From the NCBI GenBank assembly GCA_022494885.1, contig JAGVSM010001377.1:62001-126000 (forward strand): a stretch of DNA of 64,000 nucleotides, in the 5' to 3' direction. Under the pieces are notes generated by a model. That model did no database searches. It was given only the letters and a program-made list of their open reading frames with translations, and was not told where the DNA came from. Each line of letters begins with the position of its first letter. The first letter of the stretch is position 1. Positions 22,790 to 35,300 of this stretch are shown here, piece after piece. The DNA comes from Micrasema longulum (lineage: Eukaryota > Arthropoda > Insecta > Trichoptera > Brachycentridae). The translations under genes and the position numbers were made by a program.

Positions 22790-23325
22790 TTAATAAAATC
22801 CTGGATTCGTATGTTCGATGACACACCGTTTACAATACTTCTTCACTGCTCTATATCCTTCCAAGGATATTTGGCAATCCTGAATATTCAACTGTTGCAA
22901 GCCTCTGCAGTAATAAGCTACACATTGCACCCCTCTGTCCGTCACCAAATCACAATTTCTCAAGCTCAGTTTTTTCAGGTTAGGACAGCTTTCAGCCAAA
23001 GCTCTGAGCCCAGCGTCGCTAACGTCACATTTTCCTATGTCTAAAGCCCTTAATCTGGGACAAAACCTTGCTAAAACTGTTATGGCATCATCGCTAACGG
23101 CTTCGCAGCCTCTCGCATTCAGGTATCTCAACTTGTAACACCTCCTGGCTATCACTTTGAGGCCTGCGTCGCTTATTTGGTCGCATTTGGCGACAGACAG
23201 GTAGCGAAGAGTGGCTCCCAGCTTTGAAAGTTCGTAAAGTCCGAAGTCGGTGATGTGTGAACAATCTGACACCGAAAGCTCTCGAAGACCGGAACAGAAA
23301 GATGGTACAAATTTAAGACCGTCAT
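22790..23325 (-). CDS. Fbxl7: Fbxl7 terminal exon: C-terminal LRRs and stop
   Basis: Acceptor CTTTTCAG then ATGACGG; the joined codon is G|AT (Asp), giving CTQITDDGLKF across the junction. The exon encodes six to seven LRRs (ELSVSDCSHIT, YLSVAKCDQIS, YLNARGCEAVS, ALDIGKCDVS, KLSLRNCDLVT, QLNIQDCQIS) and ends CKRCVIEHTNPGFY-TAA. The LRR around KCDVSDAGL appears one residue shorter than my memory of the vertebrate protein (KCPLVSDTGL). It has no in-frame stops and a strongly protein-like composition; the plus-strand frame over the same bases is a shadow. Confidence 0.96.
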
Positions 23326-26300
23326 CTGAAAAGAAAAAAAATACATTAGCAACTCTCGCGAAGAAGCAAAATAGAAAAGTTTTACAGAAATTATTTTTAT
23401 TTATTTATTCATTCATTCATTTGAATACAAAAAAAAAATTTTTCATCGCGTTGAGTGCATTTCAGATAAAAACTTACGATGAAAACTCAATAAAAATTGT
23501 TCATTTTACAGGATGACTGGAACTGAACCAGCCATAGCAAATTCGCATATAGAGGAGGTCATTTGCTAATTATTGGATCTTATTTTCACTAGCTAAAGTT
23601 TTAAAGTTTGGGAGATATGTCAATTTTTATATGTTACTAAGATTTTTTCCAAAATTTGACCTTCAAGCATTCAGAACTTTATTTTTTTCATTTTTTGGAA
23701 GTCATTAACGTTTTGTGATTAAAATACGTCGGAATTTCCATTTAAAAAAAAGGTGACGAGCTAGAGAACTAACTGAGAGTAGAATCAATTATTGAAACAC
23801 CGTAGTTTTTGTTTATTTCAGGTTAAATTTGATCGTAAAGTGTCTTTTTTTTTTAAAGCTTAATATTTTATTTTTTAACCCTAGTTTGAGGGAAGTTCCG
23901 ACGTATTTTAATCAAAAATGTCTATGGCTACCAACAAATAAAATAAAAAAATCCTAAAATAATGGAAAAACATCATGTTCTGAATGCTTGAAGGTTAAAT
24001 TTTGGAAAAATCTCAATAAAGTATAAAAATTGACATATCTTCCAAACTATAAAACTTTAGGTAGTGAAAGTAAGATCCAATAATTAGCAAATGACCTCCT
24101 CTTTGTGCGAATTTGTTATGGCGGGTTCATTTCCAGTCACTCTGTATATAGTACTATATATTTAAAATAAAAATACTATAATTAAAAACTATGCTTAAGT
24201 ACAAGAACATAGAAAAAAATATTTGAAGTTGGTAATTATTAGTTTAAATAATGTACAATTGATAAATAAAAAAGCAAAACGTTTATAGTAAGCTCGTCGT
24301 TGCATTTATTTCCAAATTCTTTATCGTAAAAATAGTGATGCTATAGTAAATGAAGCATGACATAGGGTTGATTTTTTATGAAGTTTTTATGATTTTTTTA
24401 CGCAGCTAAGAGCTCAAATATCGATTGCTACATTTGGATTTCAGTTAGAATGTAATTTCGTCATTATAATGACTAGAAATCATTAAGGTTGCTAGTTCAA
24501 GCTAGAGTATTGAACCCTTGAACAGTGGGAATATTTCAATGTTTGCACCCACTCGTCCACAAATCCATTTATTTTCGACGATTTCTCTTCCGTGTGCTAA
24601 TAATATGGTAGATGAAGCTAAATGCAAGTGACGGTCGAAACAATCAGCCCGGTCTATCTATACAGGGTGTTCTTTAAACCCTGTTACATCCGAAACCACG
24701 AGGTTCAGTAATAGGCGAGAAGACATATTAGCATACTTAAAAAAATATTTAGAGCAAAGAAAATTTAAAAAAATTAAAAAATTAAAAAAACAAATGGTTG
24801 CTTACTTCTGCAGTGGAGAAGTGAGGGGAGCGCGGCGCAGTATCAGACTCCCCCCTCCCTCCTCTTCATTTCACCCCTGCAGAAGTAAGCAACCATTTGC
24901 TTTTTTGATATATTTTTTTTTTAAATTTTATTCGTTCTAAAAATTAATTTAATTTGCCAATATGTCTTCTTGCTCATACTGATCATCGTGGTTTCGGATG
25001 TGACAGGGTTTAATGAACACAAAATCATTTTGTATATTAAGTTACAGTGCAATAAAAAAATTATCCAAATGTTGACTGACGCTAAAAATGATATATTTTG
25101 AATAAACAAACAAACCATCACGCCGTTTTCCCGTAGGGGTAGGCAGAGACTATAGAACGCCATATCACTCTATCTTTGCATACATACCTCGCTTCCTCTG
25201 CATGCATACATCTTCTCATGCGCGCATGCCGATTATTCCGACTTTTGACATGTCCATCTTCAAGTATTTGATGGGCTTGATCTTGCCATGTCTTTCTCGG
25301 CCTTCCTCGTTTTCTGCATCATCGGCGCGCGTGCATGAGAAGATGTATGAATGTAGAGGAAACAAGATCGGTATGCAAAGAAAGAGTGATATGGCGTTCT
25401 ATCCTCTCTATCTACCCTTACGGGAAACGGCGTAATGGTTTCTTCGTATATTTTCTTTATATTTTAGAAATGACAATTTTGTGATTTTCACTGTTAATTA
25501 CAAAAAAAATAATGCCGCCTGAAATACAGTACAAAGAAATAAAACAATTTATTGAGAAAGATAGTATGGAAGAATATAAATAAATAGAGTGAATTGTAAA
25601 ATAAATAAAATTCTGTTTAATATTGTGTTTTCAAATAAGTTATGTCTGTTTTTTTTCCGAATGAAAAGAATAAGAGAAGACAATAAAAAGCAATACAACA
25701 AATCAGCCAATAATATAATCTCCTTCATTTTTTAAACAAATTAGTCAATAATTCATGGCATCTTCATCGTACACTACGCAAACTTGGCGAGCAGCTTTGG
25801 CAGCTGAATTCCCTCGATTAGAAGCGAACGGAAAGAGATGTCGAAAATTCTCACTTTTGTCTACTTGACATTTCATTTGAACGGCTTGTAATCAAATAAA
25901 ATAATATAGTATATGTAACCTAAAAGCAAACAACATCTTGTAGTGCAGAAAAAATTCTTTCGAATGACGTGTAATCTTTGCCAATTGTTTTTAGCTTATT
26001 GCTCATTTTTAAATTTGTAAAAAAACACAACTTATGTTAACACCTAATATATAAAAAATGAAAAGGTAGGTAAACAAATGAAATAAAAAGCAAATTCGCC
26101 TTATGGAAATACAGTTTAAAATATTATAAAGGGACGTAGCGCCAAATATCTCACCTGTAATCTGAGTGCACCTCCTTAGGTACAGGTAAACCAACTGTGG
26201 ACACCCGCGGACTATCGCCTTCAATCCGAGGTCTTCTATCCCTGCACAGTCCGTCAGGTCCAAGTACTGCAGAGGGAGTCTTCTCGGAGGGTCGTTACTG

Positions 26301-29300
26301 ATGCTGGATATCCTCGAACATCCTGGAAAAATATATTTACATTATTATCAATAGGTAAAACGGTGTTTAAGGCCGCACCCCGGGAATAACAGTGACACAA
26401 CAAAAAAAATACAATTTACGAAGGAAGTTAACAGAATTGTCTGTAACGTAAAAGCAATTTTTTGTACAAAAACAAATAAATTCTTATTTTTGTTTTTTTA
26501 TATACCTTTAATTACAAGTTACTGACGAAGATGCTTCAAGTTTTTACACAAATACTAGCGAACCCGAAAGACGTTGTCCTGCCCGAACGTTGGCTTGCCT
26601 GCTATCATCTTGGAAAAATACTTTTCATCTAGGTACTTGTGTGTGATTAAATTCCAAAACTAAAAATTGTTGATATTAAAAATATATTGAATTTAAGTAG
26701 GTATTTGTTTATGGTTGAATTCCAAAAAATAAAATAAATATTTTTTCAAATATGGCTTTCTTTTTGCAAACGTCAAGCTCCGGTCGTCTCACCAACAAAG
26801 GGGTGTACTTATGCAGGAATACGATTTTTTTAAATGTGTTGAATTGAATATTATTTTAGTATTACCAAAAATCCAATAAAAAAAAATTAAATGGGTAGAA
26901 ATTATAAGGAATTGAAGAAAAGAATCTGATTGAGATCCACAAAAAACAAATTCTTTTTGTAAATATTCAAAAACAAACTTTTTTATACACAAAAAAACAA
27001 AATCATTCAATTTTTTGCAAATGCATTCTCCTCGAATGCAATCCTAGTAGATCGATGAATAAAACATTTACGCTCCTAACTTCTTTTTTACATATTCGAT
27101 TGTAGATTTTAATCTACAAACACGAACAGCGCAAACATCTATATTTCTCTGAAAACCGCAAGTAAATCGGTTAAGCCGTTAAGGAGGAGTACGGTAACAT
27201 CACACGTACAGAGGAATTATATAAATAAAGATTTCCAATTTCGTACAGTAAAATTTTATATTTTTTAACGATAAGATTTTATTTTATAGACAGTTGAAAA
27301 TAACTCTGCCTTCAGTAAACAAACATTCGTTTGCTAATCCAATGGCACAGCTAAAAGTTTACTCACTAGATAAATTATTACAAAATTAAAACTCTTAGGT
27401 AAAAATCATTCCTGAGGAAATCGAATGGAGATTAGTCGGCCTCATTATATACTAGTTAGTGCGTTTGCCAGCTATTAAATAAATTAAATAAAAAAAATAT
27501 CGTAGAACGATAAAAATTTAACCCCCGAGCGTTTTATTTCCTTCCATAAAATGTTTTCCATCTCTGTTGTTATTTGTTAAAATCAATATACCCTATGTAA
27601 TTTTCGTACCATTTAGATTCATTTCAAACGCGTTGACATTGTTGAAACACATAAAGTAATGTCACTTGCACTCGAGAGTATGTCTTCATGGACAAAAATA
27701 CATGGACTTCTCATAAATCCAACAAAAACCCAAATTGTACTTGTTGGTAGTAAAAAAATGTATTCAAACGTTCATTTTTCGACACTTCCTCTTTTCAAAA
27801 TAGACGGTACAGAAATTCCATTCATGATTTTAGTCAAAAACATTCATAAGCATTTATCAACAGTTGATAAATCCATCCGGTTCATGAAGAAGTATAGAAA
27901 TTGAAAATAAAAATACAAAAAATAAAATCTTCTCTAAGATGTTCTTCATCTCTGTTGTAATATGTTTATAGATTATTTTGTTATTTACTAGAGTTATTTC
28001 TTAGTAAATATTAGATATTTTAAATGAATATGCACTGGAACTTAGTATGTACGAGTAAATATGTTTCCCATGCGAACTTGTTCGTAGGTGTGAAAATTAA
28101 TAATGTACGCATTCCTTTTTGCGACTAATATAACAGTACATTATGCTGGAATTTGTGCCGATTCTCCATGTTTGCTTAGTTATAAATACACGCCCTATAA
28201 GCGCATAGACGTCCACATTCCCTTCTTAAAGAGGTTTTAACTCTGTCGAAATATTTCTCAATATTATTGAACTCCTTAGAGCGTTAAATAGACAGTAAAA
28301 TTATTTTCAAGTGGCAGACTTTTCATTTATTTTCCGTGTTCAGTTGGACGAAAGGATAGGAACTGTTTATTTAATCATCAATAACGTATTGCTGGGTTTG
28401 TTAAAATAATAAATAACCTGATAAGCTAGACTTATGGAAGCTGGGGGAGTTTCTTGTAAAGAAGTGCAGTTAGTAAACTTGACCGCCACGATAAATGTAA
28501 TTACAAGTTAGTAGAAAGCTTCTGTAAATACTTTGCGGTGACCATTTACGCCTAACAGGTTTGCTGCAAATAACATGTGGGTATTTTATGTACTTACAAA
28601 CGTAATATGCGTTTATTTAAGCATATGAACATAGCACGAAAGGTGAGAACGCCATGTGATGACTATATCAAAAACAGTAATCGATTAATTCACCTGCTGG
28701 TTGCCTCGTTAACTAGTAAGTATTATTCATTGCATTAATGTGAAGGGGTTTACTTATCTGAATTGAGTTAATTAATTATTATTGTAAATTCAATGTAGGC
28801 CAGATGCTCTGGTCAGTGAAAAAATATACACAAGAATATTATAAAAGAAAACCTACCTACGTATGTATGTGTTTAACCAAATTTAAAAAAATAATTAACA
28901 ACTTAAGCTGACAAACAAAGAAGCTAAACTGGCATTGAGGGGAGACCCTTAAGCCCACCATCCACCCACAGCTGTTATAGAGTCCTGAGGGACTCTCTAT
29001 CAGCTGCGCATAGAGGAAAGTTATTATAAATATTCCTAAGGAATATAAACTCTATGCAGATTAAGGAGGGGGGAGGAGGACGTATGGACAGAGGCCAACA
29101 CGTCGTCCCCACCCTTCAGGATCCCCTCAATGCCTCTGTTTTTTTTTTTATTCAAAAAAATATGTTAACAAATAATTTACATAAATAAACGTATCCAAAT
29201 ATACAAAAACATTTTCTTAAAACTATAGTAACATATATATATATATTGCTTTAATTTTTTTTAAAACCAACTTAACTTTTAAACACAGTTCTATATTTTA

Positions 29301-32300
29301 TTACTTTATATTGTTTTTTTTTAAATTTATGTTGTTAATACACTCATCTTTTTATTTTTATACCAACTATACTTCTTAACACTGTTCCTATATTTTATTT
29401 CTTTTTATTGTGTTTTTTTTTAAAATCTATGTTGTTTATATACTCATCTTCTTTTTTTTATACCAACTTTACCTCTTAACACTGTTCTATCTTTTGTTGC
29501 TTTATACTGTATTTTTTAAATTTAATGTTGTTTATAAACTTATATTCTGTAAAACTTTCATGTATGTAAAAGCCTTATGGGCGTGAAAAAATAATAAAAT
29601 AAAAAATAAATAAAAATAACAAACATAACTTACACAAAACATAAGTAAAAACACGGATATTTACATTAAGAGAACGACTTTGGATAAAGAAGGACTCCCT
29701 GGGTGGTGAGAGGCAGAGGATCCGAATACCACCCCGCTAAACGCCCCGCTTCAAGCTAAACTGGCAGTGCTCAACAGAGTTTTAGTCCCAACACTTATGT
29801 ATGGAAGTGAAGCATGGAACTGGCAGAGGAAGGATGAAAGCCGAGTGAACGCGGTCGAAATGCGATGTCTTAGAATAAGACGAATGTGTGAGAAATCAAT
29901 GTATGACAGGGTTACGAATGATGAAATCAAGCGAGAGTGTAAATCTGAGTCAGGTATAGTTGATAAGATTAAGAAATTGTCTGAGATGGTTTGGTCACGT
30001 AGAACGAACGGACGACGAAAAAATGATATAACAAGTATATATGGCGAAAATGAATGGTAACGTGAGACAAGGACGATCAAGAAAGACGTGGCATGATCAG
30101 ATAAACCAAAATCTTAAGTCTGGTCATGTCAAAAGCAGACAGAACCGAAGGGCTAAGATGTATGAATGTGGAAGAAGCCAGGAATGTATGCCAGGATAGA
30201 CGTCTGTGGCGGTCCATTCTCTCTGCCTACCCCTAAGGGGAAATGGCGTGATGGTAGTAGTAGTAATAGTAACAACATTTTTTAACTGATTTCCAATAAA
30301 GTTTATATTGTTAATTAATGGTACATCTTATAACACAATTTACAGTGAGATTTATGGAAAAACTTTCATCTTGTGAATTTAATAGATACTGTTTTAACCA
30401 ATCGGTTTTTATATCACTTTTACTCAGCGTGTCTTGATTAGTTTTTACTTTATCCTAATGTTTTTAATGTACAACTTGTCAGCGATCCACCTGGAGACCT
30501 TTCGCGTGTTAGACAAATGTACTAACACTAGACCACAAGGCGAACAATTGTTCAATACGAAATCGGCCATGGTTATACACCCACAACGCCATAAAAACCA
30601 TGGCTTCTGCACGGAATATTCATACATACAATTGCTTTAAGGCCTTACATTACGGCTCTGTGGTTTCACGGACTTATTCTGGTCAATTTAAGTGCAACCT
30701 CCCCCATAAGGGTAACGAGTTTTTTAGCAGTTTACACGGTGTTCTAACGTCCTTAAAGTTCGCTAACAGACCATTGTGGTTTCATCACTTCCGGAGTGCG
30801 TGATTCGTTCTGAATGTTTTTTGCGCCCCGGAGAAAAGAGTAAAATTATAAAGAAAATAACTAGAAAATAGATATTACTTGACGAAACTTGTATAAGAAA
30901 AGGTTTTAGGCGTAAATGTTGTTGTTGTATATTTAGTTATAAAGGTGCTAAACTTGCTTTGTTTCTTTGTTGTTCTCAATATGTGTTATTTTCTAAATGT
31001 TAATATTATTTATGTCCCGAATTGAGTTGTTGTAACTCCTGGGAATGTAATTCAACGTATTATACTTGTAAAATACTCTGTGTTATATGATTTATAAATA
31101 AAATAAAAAAATAAAAAAAATAAACGAACAATGAATAGCACTAGCTTCATTTGATTTCTATAATGTTTTTTTTAATATATACAGATGTTTATAGACGAGT
31201 AATGAATTTTACCTCAAAGAAAGCTTAGTAAGTTTAATAGATATTATGAACCATTTGGTGTGTTACATTTGATCAATTTTATTAATACAGGAACATTAAA
31301 TAAAATTTGTTGATTTTCTTGTTCAAAGATAATTTCCCCGTAGGAAAACGCAGAGAGAATTGACCGCCAGACACGTCTATCCTGGCATACATTCCTAGCT
31401 TCCTCCACATTCATACATCTTGTCATACATGCCTTTCGGTCCTGTCTGCTTTAGACATGACCATAATTAAGATTATGGTTTATCTGATCATGCCACGTCT
31501 TCCTTGGTCGTCCTCGTCTCACGTTGCCGTCCTGTCCACATGCAATAAGCGCATTCAATGTAAATAAGAACAAAATATATCTTTATTCAACGTGTAAAAT
31601 TATATTTTTGTTTTATAAACTTAAGAACTTTACGTTAGATTCTTTCGGCTTTGTTGCAATGTACATTGCATGTATTATTTTTTAATCAAATTAATATGGA
31701 ATTCAATCATTTTGCCATCAAAGGTGACATAATTGGCGCCCCCGTGGTTATTTTTCTTTATAAAAAGAGAAATAAGTTTTTATTATTTACTCAAATTTTT
31801 TGACCGTAAAACCGTAAATAACTTGTGCTTTAAAAGAGGAAATTGAGTCGTGTTAGAGTTTTTGAACCTCGCTTAAAAACCTCGAAAAAAAACAGTAAAT
31901 GCTGCCTACCTCAGAACAGGTATTTACAAATACCTAATAGGGGAGACAGTCTAATAATGTTTGCAAACAAATCAATTTTCTTAATTGTAACACATAGATA
32001 TCTCTGTCACTATTTTGCAAGCAGGTGTATATTTATTATAATAGACGTCGATTTTCGGCACTGAACTGAAAGGATTTATTATTTTTTCGTTACGTTAAGT
32101 TCTATTTTTTAATTTTATTACAGCATGCATTTTTTTCTAACACCCTTTTTTAAATACAACAATGTTCATTCGTACATAATTAGTACGTTAGTCCCGATTA
32201 GAACAAGCTCCCTCGATATATTCAAAAATCTTAATGTAAAATCTATAAAACAACTTTATGTAAAAGCTCTGTTACTATACGCACATAAACATTATTCTCT

Positions 32301-35300
32301 ACTTTCCGTTACAAATACAAAAGTTACTAGATACTCCGCCCTGATGCTGCAAAAAAATAAAAAATAATACAACCTTCGGTCAAGGAGTATTGGCCTACTA
32401 CTCGGTTAAAGTGTACAATCTACTTCCATTATCCATGAGGACAATTGGTAAGTACTCACAGTATAAAATTGCAACTAAGAAATGGATAGTGGAGGTGAGT
32501 TGCACACGGATTGATGAGTGGATCAAGCCAAATAGGTAAAATGTGTGTAGTGTTTACGAAATTTGGTATATTGGTCCATATACATTAGTTATGTTTTTTA
32601 TGATTATTTTAGTTTATTATGTTAATGATTATTTGGTCAATTAGATTAATTACGTTTTTTTATTATTTTTACTGTGATAACTTTGTTAAATAACTAATTT
32701 AAGGCATTTTTCACATTTTGTAAAATGTTTCCCTCGGCACGGGACACCCCAGTGAGGGAACATTATTATGTATAAAAAAGAAACAAACAATGTAAAAGAA
32801 TAAATAAATAAGCCCTGTAAATGCCTAGACATCCATATTACCGTCTCAAAAATATTTTCCCTCTCTGTTGCAACAAATAAAAAGTAAACAATTTCGATAT
32901 TTTATATTTTTTAGAGACAAGAAATATCTTAAATGATGCAAAAAGTCTTGTATTGAGATACCTACAATTATTATTGCAAGTTTTATTTGTAGTCCGGTTT
33001 TTAGAAACGTCCTCTGCCTTATCTCAAGTCTGTTCTATTCGTTGTGGTCACTGTCCACTTGTTCACCCCCTATTCTCTTCGCACCATCCACTGTACCACC
33101 CTCCCTAACTCTATTGCCTTTGTAGACTTGTGGTCATGTGACCATTATTTACACTGACCCTTTGGGTACCCAAGATTAATACAATTAAAATTTTACATTA
33201 TTCTGTATAAAAAAAGAATACAAACAAAGTAAAATTTTATTTAAATTATTTATAATTCTCTAAAAGTACACCGCCAACACATGTTTCAATAATTTGTCTC
33301 AATCTGTTCCATTGAAATTTTGCGTATTGTATCTTTTTCAAATTATTTTTAAATGTACCTACACTTAAGATAATATTTAGTTTTATATAAATTATCCTTA
33401 CACTGTCTAATATTCATCAGGCTATGTTGTTTTTTTATTTATTATTGCGCCCTGATATATAAGTTAGTATGTTATTTCTGTAAATGTCTCATGGGCGTAA
33501 ATATGTGAATGTGTATAACAAATATTCATAAAAACATTGCATAAGTATGTGCATAAGAGTATACGTACACATAATAGAGCAAAATATCTCGAATTCAGTT
33601 AAAATTCCAATGAATTGCATTCTCCTTGATCAGAATGATTATTCGTGAGGAATAGAATTACCAGGCGCCACAAACACCTACATAATCATTTAAATATCCA
33701 GTATCGACACATTAGAATTAATATTCAATAAATCTTTCATCGGCTTTATACCATGTGATACTATAGCAAGATGTAAACTAACAAAATAATTGTAATAAAA
33801 TAAATATAAAACAACTTTGTCTTGAACCATTTTTTTTTCTTGCTACCGTTTCAAAGCTACACAAGCTTCTTTATCAAGGTATAATTAACTTATTAATTTT
33901 ATCATATTTAATTTATTAAAATTAACGATTATTTATTGTGTACAAAATAATTATAAATTATTTATTAAATTCATATAAAATAGCAAATGGCGTTTTGGAC
34001 GTCCCGGAATTAACTAGTATTATCAGCATAAAAGTACCTGTTCGAAATAGTCGACCGCTAAAGTTATTTTTTTAATCTCCGGGGGTGCTATTCTAAACCA
34101 CTCTCGTGGCACGAGAAAACAGTTTTTCTCGTGTATTTTGTATGTAAATACTCGAGATAATACGGCCACGAGAGCGTTTGGAATACCAGCCATAGCAGTC
34201 ATGATTATTATTTCAATTCACCAATACCTATACTACACCGGTTAGGTAACAAGTATGGTGAAATTGGTACATTTAGTTTATCTTTATATAATTATATGTT
34301 AAGTATTCTAAAGGCTATAAACTAATGTGTATAAAATTTCTAAATATAATTATTTATTTACCAAATGCATCTCTATCTATGATTTATAAATTTATGTGTC
34401 TTTGTATGTATGTATACATATATGCACATAAATATATATATGAATGTGTACACGTATTAAATATCTTCCTTATTACTGTTTACTGTTTTTTTTATTTCTT
34501 TCTTATGATATTCTTACTTTTAACTTCATTAATGCACTTATGTTACAATACTGAACTTAAATGTATTACAGATAAATGTAAAAGCCCATGGAGCGTATAA
34601 GTAAATAAATAAAATAGTTGTATACCTCATTTTCTTTGTTTATCTGATTTACTAAGCTAGCTTGTATCGAAGGATATAAATTTTAATATTTAATAAATCA
34701 TCATCATTCGCTTTCCGCACCTAATGGTGTGTAGGGCACTGCATTAGTACACCAATCGCGGTGTATCTTGATCATTTTTGTAACTTGAAAGTAAGATGAT
34801 CAGTCTTATGCTTCAGGTACCAGTCCAGGAACTATGAAATATTCTGGTGTTAAAACACTTTTTTTAATAAATATGTCGTGTCAACCATGTCGGGAATCGA
34901 ACCTGAGACCTCTCGCGCTGTAGGCAAACACGCTGACCACTACACCGTGAGGCCGACATATTTATATATATTTAATAAATACAGAATCCTGCAGTTCTTT
35001 GGGCATATTTCCAGGGGAACTCTGATTTTATAGTTTGGAGAAAACTATTCTCCTGGGAAGTATCAAAGGGACAAGGTCGCGTGGACGTCAACCGACAAGA
35101 TGGAGTGGCACAGTCGCTGAATTATCAGACTCATCACTGACAAATGCCTATAGAAGAGCACAAAACCATTCCAGATGGAGGGAGACTGTCCCCAGACGAG
35201 CCATGCCTGGAGTCAGGCGTAATCACCATCCTCAGACATGACTCACGAATTGAAGAGAGAAAAGTACAGACAATTTACCGGAATGTGAAAAAGAAGATTT

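Larger units (their letters stand above)
28908..30275 (+). pseudogene. LINE 3' half split by an insertion
   Basis: Frame LTNKEAKLA (28908-28934) continues as VLNRVLVPTLMYGSEAWNWQ at 29767, then RVNAVEMRCLRIRRMC and ECKSESGIVDKIKKLSEMVW, with later blocks in other frames (RLMNVEEAR-like, DRRLWRSILSAYP-like). The 3' end is CCTAAGGGGAAATGGCGTGA then a TAG/TAA repeat. An 818-bp insertion with a 14-bp target duplication separates the two parts. Confidence 0.8.
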
